Assembly (NCBI GenBank): GCA_051880035.1
Contig: JBJENE010000017.1
Coordinates: 3,996 to 67,995 of the forward strand
Origin: Eshraghiella sp051880035
GTDB taxonomy: Bacteria; Bacillota; Clostridia; Lachnospirales; Lachnospiraceae
Direction: 5' to 3'
Length of the DNA: 64,000 bases
A program made the translations under genes and the position numbers. Position 1 is the first letter of the stretch. Each line of letters starts with the position of its first letter. The notes under the pieces are model-generated. The model saw nothing but the letters and a program-made list of their open reading frames with translations, had not been told where the DNA came from and made no database searches. Positions 1 through 8,421 of the stretch are shown piece by piece.

Positions 1-17
1 CCCTCCTTTATCAAATT

Positions 18-1352
18 TTAAATATCTTTGAGTAGAAATGGTGCCATATATATTGGTTTCAACTTAAGAGTTCCCAATTTCCCAATATCCTTTTGTGACA
101 GCAGATATCTGTCACCTACCTGACCGGAATACTTTTCTTCAAATTGATCTATTGATTCATGATTCTTCACAGCAGATGATTTCACTTCTATCGGTATCAC
201 TTTATTTTTTGATATAATTAAAAAGTCAATTTCATACGAATGGGTGCTTTCTTTTTTTCTCCATGTATGATAATACAAATCTCTTCCGGACGCCTTTATC
301 ATCTGTGCAACAACATTTTCATATAAATATCCTAAATCTGCCGGTAATTTATCACTTAACAATTTGCGATAAATATCTGCTATTCCATTTTCAGAATCAT
401 TAAACAGCATCGTTGTAAAAAGACCTATATCTGATAAATACAATTTAAAGCAATTTAAATCTTTTGTTTGTGACAATGGGACGCCGGGATTGGTCACATT
501 ATAGCATGGCAACACTAATCCGGAATCAATCAGCTCAAAGAGCCGTTCTTCATCTTTTCCGGTCTTCTGCTTCCCTGTTGCAGCCGTGATTACATAATGT
601 TTTTTCTTTCCTGCCAACTGACTTGGTACAGATTTATACATATCCGTAATTCTTCCGGAAGTATCAATTTTCTTTAAATCGTCATAATATAAATCCAGTA
701 TTTCGCGCTTAACCTTGTCGACAGCCTCAAAACTATTTGTTTCAATATATCTTTCTACTGCTTGCGGCATCCCGCCTACAGCCATATATATACGAAAATC
801 ACGCATTGCATTTCTATTGGCAGTATTTCCCATTTCAACATTACTTTTATACGCCATATCAATTACATTTGGATTTCCGCCTGTTGCCCACAAAAATTCT
901 TCATAATCCATTGGAAAAACAGGTATTTTATGCTCTTCTGAAGGAATCAGGATGTCTTTTACATTTTTCTTTATGGAAATAAGCGAACCGGTTTCAATAT
1001 AATCATATCGGCCATCCTTCACAAGATGTTTTATTGCCTGCCTTGCCTTTGGAAACAACTGTATTTCATCAAAAATAATAACCGACTTTCTTTCAATCAG
1101 TTCCACTCCCGTTTCCATTTGAAGTCTCAGAAAAAATCTGTCCAATTTTGAAATATCTTCAAATATATCAAGCATCTCTTTGCCGGCAATTGAAAAATCA
1201 ATTAAAATATAAGATTCATATTCATTACGGGCAAACTCCTCAGCTATTGTTGTCTTTCCAACTCGTCTGGCACCTTCCAACAGACACGCATATTTCCCAT
1301 CCCATTCTTTTTTCCAGTTTACAAGTTTTTCATATACTTTTCGTTTAAACAT
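18..1352 (-). CDS. AAA-family ATPase with DUF4143-type C-terminus
   Basis: A 444-residue P-loop ATPase. The Walker A motif GARRVGKTT lies at residues 27-35 and the Walker B strand VIIFDE at about 91-96. The C-terminal part contains EIDFLI followed by IPIEVKSS, the nuclease-fold-like pattern usual in the DUF4143 half of this ATPase family. No catalytic role is established for the family; many members are single accessory genes that move often. The gene is followed by about 90 AT-rich bases and then the ftsZ-like gene on the same strand, with no sign of co-transcription. The start is followed by MFKRKVYEKL, typical of the family. Family assignment is confident; function is unknown. Confidence 0.8.
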   Translation of the reverse strand: MFKRKVYEKLVNWKKEWDGKYACLLEGARRVGKTTIAEEFARNEYESYILIDFSIAGKEMLDIFEDISKLDRFFLRLQMETGVELIERKSVIIFDEIQLFPKARQAIKHLVKDGRYDYIETGSLISIKKNVKDILIPSEEHKIPVFPMDYEEFLWATGGNPNVIDMAYKSNVEMGNTANRNAMRDFRIYMAVGGMPQAVERYIETNSFEAVDKVKREILDLYYDDLKKIDTSGRITDMYKSVPSQLAGKKKHYVITAATGKQKTGKDEERLFELIDSGLVLPCYNVTNPGVPLSQTKDLNCFKLYLSDIGLFTTMLFNDSENGIADIYRKLLSDKLPADLGYLYENVVAQMIKASGRDLYYHTWRKKESTHSYEIDFLIISKNKVIPIEVKSSAVKNHESIDQFEEKYSGQVGDRYLLSQKDIGKLGTLKLKPIYMAPFLLKDI

Positions 1353-1442
1353 AATATTGTTCCTCCAAAAGTATCATAATTTCATCTCATTTTATCACAA
1401 TAATTATAGATATTTCAACATCAAATCAGTTAAATAGTATAA

Positions 1443-2525
1443 TTATTTCCCATTTTTCTCCAACTGTAAAAAGGCCGGTATCTTTATTTCTCTTGTATGT
1501 CCCGGAGTTTTGATTTCCTGCAACCTCAGTTCTCTTCCTAATGGTTTCAAATCAGCGGCAGCATCTTTTTTCTCATAGGGCATTCCTGTCGCTATTAGTG
1601 TAACCACAATTTTATCCTCATCATAATTTTCATCTGTGACGGTGCCCCAGATTATATTTACCTTGCTGCCCGCAAGCTCTCTCACATAATTTATCGCTTC
1701 GTTTAAGGACAGGATGTTTACTTTACCGCTGGTGTTAATCAAAAGATTTTCTGCACCTTCTATGGTAGTCTCAAGAAGCGGGGAATTGACAGCCTGCTTT
1801 ACAGCTTCCAGAAGCGAACATTCCACATCCACGGTTCCGATTCCCAAATGTCCGATTCCCTTGTCTGTAAGAGTGGTTCTAAGGTCATTGAAATCCAGAT
1901 TGACAACACCTTTGTTACGGACGATATTGGTTATACCCTCAATTGTATATTTGAGAACAGAATCGGCCATTTCAAATGCATCTTCAAGTAAAAGCGGTTT
2001 TTCCGACAATCCAATCAGTTTATCGTTGGGAATCACCAACAATGTGTCCACATTGGGTTTTAACTTTTCTATGCCGTTCTGTGCTGCTATTATGCGGGGC
2101 GTATTTTCGAAAGAAAACGGAGTAGTCACAACTGCTACCGTTAAAATTCCTGCATCTTTGCAGAATTTTGCTATAACAGGAGCTGCCCCGGTGCCTGTTC
2201 CGCCACCCATGCCGCAGGTTATGATACACATGTCAGCACCTTCTATTGCAGTCAGAATTTCCTCTTCATTCTCTAAGGCAGCTGCCTCGCCTATATCAGG
2301 GTCTGCACCGGCACCGTAGCCTTTGGTAATTTTCTTTCCAATCTGCAGTTTTATCTCAGCTTTGCAGTCCTCCAAAACCTGCAAATCTGTGTTTACCGCC
2401 ACATAGTTTACCCCTGACAAATGCGAGTCTATCATTCTGTCAAGAGCATTGTTACCTCCACCGCCTATGCCTATTACAATAATCTTAGGACCACTTTTTA
2501 AATTATCATACTTAATTTCCAACAT
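1443..2525 (-). CDS. ftsZ: FtsZ-family cell division GTPase (possibly a paralogue)
   Basis: A 360-residue tubulin-like GTPase. It has the N-terminal nucleotide-binding loop GIGGGGNNALDRM (about 19-31), the signature GGGTGTGAAP (about 107-116), the T7 loop NLDFND (209-214) with its catalytic acidic residues, and a C-terminal tail IKIPAFLQ resembling the peptide by which FtsZ binds FtsA or SepF. FtsZ polymerises into the division ring at mid-cell. I chose the ATG at 2525 because GGAGG lies just upstream; the longer open frame has no ribosome site. The sequence departs from usual FtsZ at several places (GAGADPDIG, PFSFENTPR) and the linker is very short. It is not in a mur/fts cluster and faces an XRE/ImmA pair across shared operators, so it may be a stress-induced second copy. 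Whether another ftsZ exists cannot be seen here. Confidence 0.88.
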   Translation of the reverse strand: MLEIKYDNLKSGPKIIVIGIGGGGNNALDRMIDSHLSGVNYVAVNTDLQVLEDCKAEIKLQIGKKITKGYGAGADPDIGEAAALENEEEILTAIEGADMCIITCGMGGGTGTGAAPVIAKFCKDAGILTVAVVTTPFSFENTPRIIAAQNGIEKLKPNVDTLLVIPNDKLIGLSEKPLLLEDAFEMADSVLKYTIEGITNIVRNKGVVNLDFNDLRTTLTDKGIGHLGIGTVDVECSLLEAVKQAVNSPLLETTIEGAENLLINTSGKVNILSLNEAINYVRELAGSKVNIIWGTVTDENYDEDKIVVTLIATGMPYEKKDAAADLKPLGRELRLQEIKTPGHTREIKIPAFLQLEKNGK

Positions 2526-2560
2526 ACTATTTCCTCCACTCGCATAAATGCACTTTTTTA

Positions 2561-2652
2561 AGTTGCATTTCTGCAACTCTAGTGTCATGATATAACTTTT
2601 ATGCAACTTTTGTCAATATAAAGTTGCATTTTTGCAAAAAATAATTTATAAT
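2561..2652. promoter_or_regulatory. Divergent promoter region with TTGCA palindromic operators
   Basis: AGTTGCA-tttc-TGCAACT is a perfect inverted repeat at 2561-2578. TTGCA-tttt-TGCAA repeats the design at 2624-2637, and a half-site TGCAACT lies at 2602-2608. On the minus strand TTGACA (2616-2611) followed at 16-18 bases by TATATC/TATCAT makes a promoter for the ftsZ-like gene, and the half-site falls inside its spacer. On the plus strand TATAAT at 2647-2652 would serve the XRE gene, overlapping the right operator. The likely binder is the XRE protein encoded at 2713. The binding assignment is inference. Confidence 0.65.
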
Positions 2653-2712
2653 TTATATAAGCAGAAAAAAGTGTCCCGAAAAGGACCATATGATTTAAAA
2701 GGCAGGTGCCCC

Positions 2713-3123
2713 ATGACTATAGGTGAAAGAATTAAAGAAATCCGAACCTCGAAAAAGATTTCCGTAGATTATCTGGCAAAGGAACTGGGTGTTTCCAAAA
2801 CAACGGTATACCGCTATGAAGATTCTACAATTGAGAAGATTCCGGTTAAAATTTTTGACAGACTATGCACTCTTTTGGATGTAACCCCTGCGGAACTTAT
2901 GGGGAACAATACAACCGTAACCGACAAGACTGAACTTCCTACCGAGTTTAAGAACGCCAGAGATGCAATGGAATTTATTTTAAAGACCCCGACTCTGGCG
3001 GCATATGGAGGTTACGACCCGGACAGCATGAGTGATGAGACTATTGTGGAATTTGCCAATGAGATTCTTCAACAGCTCAAGCTTGTAAGTTACAAATACA
3101 AGACACCGGATTCACGGAGATGA
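2713..3123 (+). CDS. XRE-family HTH repressor
   Basis: A 136-residue protein with an N-terminal XRE/Cro helix-turn-helix, from GERIKEIRTSKKISVDYLA through KTTVYRYED, followed by LLDVTPAELMG and a C-terminal extension of about 70 residues of unknown fold. I start it at the ATG of MTIGERI rather than 27 codons upstream, because the HTH begins there and the upstream residues look like translated leader. The stop overlaps the next start by four bases, so it is translationally coupled to an ImmA/IrrE-type protease. This is the architecture of the ImmR/ImmA pair, in which the protease cleaves the repressor on a signal. Probable targets are the palindromes at 2561-2637. Confidence 0.85.
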   Translation: MTIGERIKEIRTSKKISVDYLAKELGVSKTTVYRYEDSTIEKIPVKIFDRLCTLLDVTPAELMGNNTTVTDKTELPTEFKNARDAMEFILKTPTLAAYGGYDPDSMSDETIVEFANEILQQLKLVSYKYKTPDSRR

Positions 3124-3566
3124 TGTTTATGAATTCAAAAGAAATTATTAAATTTGCTAAAGACATAAAAAGTTACTGGCACACTGACGACCCGTACACA
3201 ATTGCTGAACGTTACGGAATCGTTGTTTTACATAGGAAAAACTGCATTAAGAACTTTACCGCCCAGACAGTCAGTTTTGACGGTTATCCAACAGTCATTT
3301 CCATTAACGATGCCTACTCTGATTTTTCCAAAAAGGTTTTATGCGCCCACGAGCTGGGACATGCCCTTCTCCATAAGGATTGTATAAATCATTTCGGAAT
3401 TACAAGTCAGAATGTTAAAACCCAGGTTGAAAAAGAAGCAAACCTCTTTGCTATTGCACTTCTCTCAGACAGTGATATTGATAATAACTTAGCGATTCCG
3501 CTGTCCCACATGGCCAACTACCTGCTTAAATCCATTATGGATTACAACATAGAACTTAAAGATTAA
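3120..3566 (+). CDS. ImmA/IrrE-family metallopeptidase
   Basis: A 148-residue protein with the zinc motif HELGH at residues 77-81 in the context VLCAHELGHALLH, plus a downstream conserved acidic segment EKEANLFAIALL that supplies the third ligand in this family. ImmA/IrrE proteases cleave and inactivate partner XRE repressors. The start overlaps the XRE stop (ATGA), giving an obligate two-gene unit. The gene ends 15 bases before the convergent fructose gene, so nothing else is in the operon. The inducing signal is unknown. No integrase, conjugation or phage gene is nearby, so the pair is not obviously serving a mobile element. Confidence 0.88.
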   Translation: MMFMNSKEIIKFAKDIKSYWHTDDPYTIAERYGIVVLHRKNCIKNFTAQTVSFDGYPTVISINDAYSDFSKKVLCAHELGHALLHKDCINHFGITSQNVKTQVEKEANLFAIALLSDSDIDNNLAIPLSHMANYLLKSIMDYNIELKD

Positions 3567-3581
3567 ATATCACGCGCCCAT

Positions 3582-4481
3582 TCAGAGTGTTTTAAGCAGC
3601 TCTTCTATTTTTTCTTTAGTTGCAAGACCATCGGAGAAAGCAGTTGCGCCCCCGGCAGCCGTCCCCAGCTTCAGGGCATATTCATAATCACCCTGCAAAG
3701 AACCCGCCGTAAATCCTGCCACCATTGAATCGCCTGCACCAACCGAATTTTTCACAGTACCTTTGCACACTCCGCACCGATGCATTTTTCCGTATTCGTC
3801 AATAAGCATGGCACCGTCGCCGGCCATGGAGATAAGAACATTGACCGCACCCTTTTCCTGTAGTTTCCGCGCATATTTTTCAATATCCTCATCGTTTTTT
3901 AGTTCTACACCGAACATCTCTCCTAATTCATGATTGTTAGGTTTTACCAGAAACGGCTTATACCGGAGCACATTCAACAGTAACTCATTTGTGGCATCCA
4001 CCACCGCTTTTATTTTTTTGCCTGACAATCTTTCCAGAATACGCTGATAAATATCAGACGGGAGCGAAGACGGAATGCTTCCCGCAAGAATAAGCGTATC
4101 TCCATCTGTAATATTATCCAGTTTCTGAAACAGAGCCGTAATTGCCTCACTGTCAATATCAGGACCCTGTCCGTTTATCTCGGTTTCTTCCATAGATTTT
4201 ATTTTTACATTTATACGGGAGTTTCCTTGGTTAAGTCTTACAAAATCTGTATCAATTCCCATATCGACAAGCCCTTTTTCGATGGCTTCACCGGTAAATC
4301 CTGCAATGAAACCCAATGCCTTTGAGCCTATCCCAATTTCCCTTAACACTATGGAAACATTGATTCCTTTACCGCCAAAATATATTTCTTCTCTTTCGGA
4401 ACGGTTTGTTTTACCCAGCTTCATTTCCCCGGTATGAACAACATAGTCGATGGCAGGGTTAAAGGTTACAGTATAGACCAC
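3582..4481 (-). CDS. fruK: 1-phosphofructokinase (PfkB family)
   Basis: A 299-residue PfkB-type sugar kinase. The start VYTVTFNPAIDYVV, the glycine motif FGGKGINVS and the C-terminal anion-hole motif GAGDSMVAGF are those of FruK/LacC enzymes, which phosphorylate fructose-1-phosphate (or tagatose-6-phosphate) with ATP in the cytoplasm. The start codon is GTG, nine bases after GGAGG; the ribosome site overlaps the end of a broken DeoR gene. In intact loci a DeoR-family FruR, this kinase and a fructose PTS permease form one operon; here only the kinase is whole. FruK is the best call, LacC the alternative. Confidence 0.85.
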   Translation of the reverse strand: MVYTVTFNPAIDYVVHTGEMKLGKTNRSEREEIYFGGKGINVSIVLREIGIGSKALGFIAGFTGEAIEKGLVDMGIDTDFVRLNQGNSRINVKIKSMEETEINGQGPDIDSEAITALFQKLDNITDGDTLILAGSIPSSLPSDIYQRILERLSGKKIKAVVDATNELLLNVLRYKPFLVKPNNHELGEMFGVELKNDEDIEKYARKLQEKGAVNVLISMAGDGAMLIDEYGKMHRCGVCKGTVKNSVGAGDSMVAGFTAGSLQGDYEYALKLGTAAGGATAFSDGLATKEKIEELLKTL

Positions 4482-4482
4482 T

Positions 4483-4641
4483 TCACATTACCTCCTTTAT
4501 ATTTGCCTTTGCATGATATTTTTTATCCTCCAGTTTGTCAGTAATAATTTTAACCCCTCCAAGCTGTGCAAAAGTTACTGACGCAATCTGATTGAATTTG
4601 GAGTAATCTGCAAGAATGTACACTGTCTGACTGTTCTTAGG
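4483..4641 (-). pseudogene. Remnant of a DeoR-family (FruR-like) repressor, 3' end only
   Basis: Translating the minus strand upstream of fruK gives about 52 open codons ending in TGA two bases before the kinase GTG. The peptide contains VYILADYSKFNQIASVTF and VKIITD, which match the C-terminal sugar-sensing domain of DeoR regulators (VYVLADHSKF...TD). An in-frame stop lies just upstream at 4642-4644 and no N-terminal HTH is present before the terminator at 4684. The regulator, and perhaps the operon promoter, has been deleted. The kinase may now be unregulated or poorly expressed. Confidence 0.75.
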
Positions 4642-4683
4642 TTAGAATATCATATAAAAAGTGAATAACCAACCATTTTCAAT

Positions 4684-4730
4684 AAAAAAGCAACTCCAAG
4701 TCCATAAGAATCACTTGGAATTGCCTTTTT
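4684..4730. terminator. Bidirectional intrinsic terminator
   Basis: GCAACTCCAAGT and ACTTGGAATTGC form a 12-base-pair stem (one mismatch-type wobble) with an 11-base loop, with A-run before and T-run after, so it can end transcripts on both strands. On the minus strand it closes the ABC/DUF4340 operon. Confidence 0.85.
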
Positions 4731-4746
4731 AAAATGGAGGGGGATA

Positions 4747-6156
4747 TCAATCCAGAACAATACTGTTAACCGCTTCTATCACATCAACCACAGATGTTCT
4801 GCTGATAAGACCAAACGGTTCGCCGTCAAGAACAGCAAGACAATTGCTTCCGTCATACCGGTACAGCTTTACTGTGACCTCAGGATAGTTTTCATTATCC
4901 AGCCGGAAGGTCAGGCTGATTTCTTCCTTGCCCGTCGGTTCTTCATCTGTGAAATTCGATGCACTAAGCGCTTCAATTTTGGACTGCAAATCAGAAATAT
5001 CAATTTCTTCGCCCTGATAGAGATATTTTCTTTCACTGACGGTTTTACTCTCAGATGTAACTGAGTAGGATTCTCCGTCCAGCAGGATATCTATCCGGGT
5101 AATATCTTTAAAGTCCGCCGTCATTACATTGTCATGACGAAGGTCGTTGTAAGAAACTGCCATTAATGTGTCAAAAGCTGACTCATCAATCGAATATACT
5201 ATCTGAGACTTATTAATTCTGATGTAAGCCTCAAAAGTTCCGTCATACTCTTCCCCTGCTTCCTCTGCCGCCTTTTTGGCCTCCAGTTCTTCCTTACTGC
5301 AGCCCACATCCAGGGTAAAACTCTTGTCTGTATCATTTCCGTCTTCGTCCGTCTCCGTATAATTCATTACAACGGTCAGTTCCGGTGTATCCAGACCCCA
5401 TTCGGCAAGCTCTTCTTCTGTCACATTGTAGCTTACATAATTGCCAAGGTCCAGGCGGTGAAGGGTTTTAAAATAGGCTTCGACATTATCGGAATCAAGC
5501 GGAACCGTATCGTTATTAACGGTTGTAAAATAATGATCATCTGCACAATAAGTGGCAGTGCTGTTCTCTTCGTAGGTAATTGTGTAATTTTCAGTACCAC
5601 TTAAAACAAGCTTTGTAATATTGTTATAAGGCGGTAATTCATCATTTTGAATCGTATCGCTAAGCTGTATTTCAAAAGTGTCCATCGGATCTGTATTGAC
5701 CAGATACACATTTCCGTCTCCGATGGAAACATATCTCTGGGAATCCATGGTACTGAAAGCACCAAGCTTAACCTCATATTCCTGTTCATCTGTCTCAAAA
5801 TTAATTGTACAGGTCGGGTCATCAAGTCCGTACTGCCCGTAATCCTCAACTTCTTCTATGATAAAAGAAGCACCAAGCTCATTGAAAACAGAAATCAGTT
5901 CATTTATTTTATCTTCATTTACAGGAAAATTTTCATCGTCATCATACAGCCACACATCATCTTTATGAAAAGCCAGTGAGGTTTCATCATATTCCCATGA
6001 AATGGATTTTACGGATTCCGTGGATACCGAGAGTATGATTTCATCAGTATTTTTAATCTTCTCTTTCTTTTCTTCCGTTCTGATAACAATTATGGTAATT
6101 ATGCAGAAGACAACTAATATTCCACCCAAAATGCAAATTTTTTTAAACCGTTTCAT
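4747..6156 (-). CDS. DUF4340 domain protein, membrane-anchored
   Basis: A 469-residue protein with one N-terminal membrane segment (about residues 8-26) and a long, acidic extracytoplasmic part. It contains two to three repeats of the DUF4340 pattern (ISWEYDETSLAFHKDDVWLYDDDENFPV, LGAFSTMDSQRYVSIGDGNVYLV-like segments, read at about 45-160 and again later). DUF4340 proteins sit at the end of operons with a GldA/F/G-like ABC exporter, as here. The start overlaps the upstream GldG-like stop by 14 bases. The role of the exporter is unknown in Firmicutes; gliding is not implied. Confidence 0.8.
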   Translation of the reverse strand: MKRFKKICILGGILVVFCIITIIVIRTEEKKEKIKNTDEIILSVSTESVKSISWEYDETSLAFHKDDVWLYDDDENFPVNEDKINELISVFNELGASFIIEEVEDYGQYGLDDPTCTINFETDEQEYEVKLGAFSTMDSQRYVSIGDGNVYLVNTDPMDTFEIQLSDTIQNDELPPYNNITKLVLSGTENYTITYEENSTATYCADDHYFTTVNNDTVPLDSDNVEAYFKTLHRLDLGNYVSYNVTEEELAEWGLDTPELTVVMNYTETDEDGNDTDKSFTLDVGCSKEELEAKKAAEEAGEEYDGTFEAYIRINKSQIVYSIDESAFDTLMAVSYNDLRHDNVMTADFKDITRIDILLDGESYSVTSESKTVSERKYLYQGEEIDISDLQSKIEALSASNFTDEEPTGKEEISLTFRLDNENYPEVTVKLYRYDGSNCLAVLDGEPFGLISRTSVVDVIEAVNSIVLD

Positions 6157-7558
6157 TTTGTTTCCTCCTTGTTCTTACCACAACATAAATTCCTATTGCC
6201 AGATATACCACAGGCAGAATGCCAATCATTACCAGTTTAATCATGGAACCCTCGGATTCACTGATTGTAAGGTAATTGTAGTTAAGCGACTTGCTTCGGA
6301 TGGCAATGCTGTCACGCTCTCCTATAAGTGCGGAAAGAGCATTCATTCCCAGGTCCGTGTTGGCTCCGGAAGAATATGCATTGTACATATCTTCAAGAAA
6401 ATCTGACGAAGCAAACCATATAATCCGGCCGGAATTATCGGTATCAACGGATACGGCAAGTGCAAAAGGTCCATCAATGTCGCCATCCTCTTTTTCATAT
6501 GTTTCAAGACTGTATCCGGCAATCTTACTGAAGGAATTATCCGAAGTCGTAAGAAGCTCCGTAACTGAATCACTGCTGCTTTGGACAGTCAGGCCTGTTG
6601 CAATCGGAATAATCGGGAAATAATTTTCCTCCATCAAAGAGTCTGTCACATCACTGCTGTTCATATCAGGCAGCAAAACATATGGTGCCTGAAAAGCGTA
6701 ATGTTCTCTGTCCGCCTCAACAACAATACCCTCGTTGGCAGTAACTCCGTAATCTGACAATATGCTGTAGAGATTGTCAAGAGTGGTATCCTTTTGCGGA
6801 CCGGCAACTACAAAAAGCTTGCCTCCGCCTGACAGATACTCCGAAAGCATATCTTTTTCTTCCGTGGAAATGTCGCTCTTTGGTGCATAAATCATAATGC
6901 AGGCTGCATCTTCCGGAATTTCATTTGCCGTTAAAAGTGATAATGTATTTACTTCAATATTCTCCTTCTCAATCTGGTCATTGAAAGTAGTCGGGAGGTT
7001 TCCTTCCCCATGTCCCTCCAGACAGTACATCTGCGGAAGTTCATCACTTACCACATAGTCGATTGCGGAAGTAATGGCACCTTCTCCGTCAAAGGAAGTG
7101 GTATAAGTATATGAATAGATATCCACATCCTGCAAATAAATATCGTCATATGAGATGTAGCGGTATTTGTCATCGCATTCCACTACTAAGCTGTTATTTT
7201 TTACTGTCTCATCCGTATACTGCTCGGCAAAAGTAGGAAAAACATCCGGATTCTTTTTAACTACTTCAATATGGTCTGAAAGGCTTTCGTATTTTGCCAG
7301 CAGATTTTCAATAATCTGATCTTCCTCATCTGCCTGAACAATCCAGTAAATCTTCACATCCTTTTGAAGGGAATTGACCACAGCCTTTGTATTGCTGGTA
7401 ATGGAGTAAATTTTGGCTGAACTGATATCATGCTTCGTCATCGTTGCAGGCATTGCGGATACACAGACATTGATAACAATCAGGATTGCCAGAACCACTA
7501 CCGTAATAATAAGTGAGTAGGAGCCTCCTATGAATGCAAGTTTTTTTGTCTTTTTCAT
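6143..7558 (-). CDS. GldG-like ABC-associated substrate protein
   Basis: A 471-residue membrane protein with an N-terminal membrane helix (about 9-31), a large soluble domain and a C-terminal helix (about 447-466) before a basic tail. The central part, with YCLEGHGEGNLP and GGKLFVVAGPQK, is the ABC-type uncharacterised transport / GldG domain. It overlaps the DUF4340 gene downstream and abuts the permease gene upstream by one base, so all four genes are one operon. It probably forms a periplasm-facing or wall-facing part of the transporter. The substrate is unknown. Confidence 0.8.
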   Translation of the reverse strand: MKKTKKLAFIGGSYSLIITVVVLAILIVINVCVSAMPATMTKHDISSAKIYSITSNTKAVVNSLQKDVKIYWIVQADEEDQIIENLLAKYESLSDHIEVVKKNPDVFPTFAEQYTDETVKNNSLVVECDDKYRYISYDDIYLQDVDIYSYTYTTSFDGEGAITSAIDYVVSDELPQMYCLEGHGEGNLPTTFNDQIEKENIEVNTLSLLTANEIPEDAACIMIYAPKSDISTEEKDMLSEYLSGGGKLFVVAGPQKDTTLDNLYSILSDYGVTANEGIVVEADREHYAFQAPYVLLPDMNSSDVTDSLMEENYFPIIPIATGLTVQSSSDSVTELLTTSDNSFSKIAGYSLETYEKEDGDIDGPFALAVSVDTDNSGRIIWFASSDFLEDMYNAYSSGANTDLGMNALSALIGERDSIAIRSKSLNYNYLTISESEGSMIKLVMIGILPVVYLAIGIYVVVRTRRKQNETV

Positions 7559-8421
7559 CAGTTATACCTCCTTTTTTCAAGAGACTGCACGGATAAAAAC
7601 AGGAAAAACACAATCACGGATAAGAAGTATACGATGGCTGTCAAATCAAAAATACCATTTACAAAAACATTGAACTGCTTGAAGAGAGACAGTCTGGTCA
7701 TAACATCCGGTAATATACCCTCAAGTTTTTCCGAATCCACAAAATATAAAATAATTAATCCGGCCATCATCGCAAATCCGATTCCGTAAGCCAGATAATT
7801 GTTGCGGGTCAGATGCCGTATTATAAGTGCTATGGCAAAAGCAATCACACACAACGCAACCAGGGACCCAAAGGCAGTTGAAGACACATATTCAGACAAA
7901 GTTACGCTGAAATAATTGAACAAAATAACCGCAATACCTATTCCTGCGGCAAAACCCTGATTGTCTGTCAGAGAGGAAATAAATACCCCCAGTGCAATCA
8001 AGGCTGCACCCATAATAAAAAATGCCGCCAGAGAGCCGTAAGAAGTCGGCAGATATACATCTCCGTATCTGGAAAAAATAAGCGGATATACGGAAATAAT
8101 GCATAACGGAATAATATAAATTGCCAGAAGTGCAAGATACTTTCCCAAAACAACCTGTGTTGTCGTAATCGGAAGCGAATACAGCAACTGGTCCGTCTTC
8201 TGTTTGCGCTCCTCTGCGATTATACGCATTGTCAGTACCGGAACTATTACAACAAACACAATACTGCCAAACTGAAGCACATACTCAAAATTACTTACAG
8301 CGGAATTAATATTGTACATCATTGCCCCGATTCCGGTAAAAACAAGCAGAAAAGCCCCAAAGAAGTATGCTGTTAATGAGGTAAAATAATTTTTCAATTC
8401 ATGTTTAAATACTGCTATCAT
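7558..8421 (-). CDS. ABC-2-type permease (GldF-like)
   Basis: A 287-residue polytopic protein with about six hydrophobic segments, beginning MIAVFKHELKNYFTSLTAYFF, the usual start of GldF/NosY-type ABC-2 permeases. The conserved cytoplasmic segment RIIAEERKQKTDQLLYSLPI follows the second helix. It pairs with the ATPase encoded immediately upstream, whose stop overlaps this start by four bases. It forms the membrane channel of the exporter that includes the GldG-like and DUF4340 proteins. Confidence 0.85.
   Translation of the reverse strand: MIAVFKHELKNYFTSLTAYFFGAFLLVFTGIGAMMYNINSAVSNFEYVLQFGSIVFVVIVPVLTMRIIAEERKQKTDQLLYSLPITTTQVVLGKYLALLAIYIIPLCIISVYPLIFSRYGDVYLPTSYGSLAAFFIMGAALIALGVFISSLTDNQGFAAGIGIAVILFNYFSVTLSEYVSSTAFGSLVALCVIAFAIALIIRHLTRNNYLAYGIGFAMMAGLIILYFVDSEKLEGILPDVMTRLSLFKQFNVFVNGIFDLTAIVYFLSVIVFFLFLSVQSLEKRRYN

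Noticed and set aside
1714..2319. A 201-codon open frame opposite ftsZ
   Set aside because: Shadow of the FtsZ coding region; no family resemblance and no start signals.
2561..2652. LexA/SOS box control of the ftsZ-like gene
   Set aside because: The palindromes are TTGCA-based and do not fit the GAAC-N4-GTTC pattern of Firmicutes LexA.
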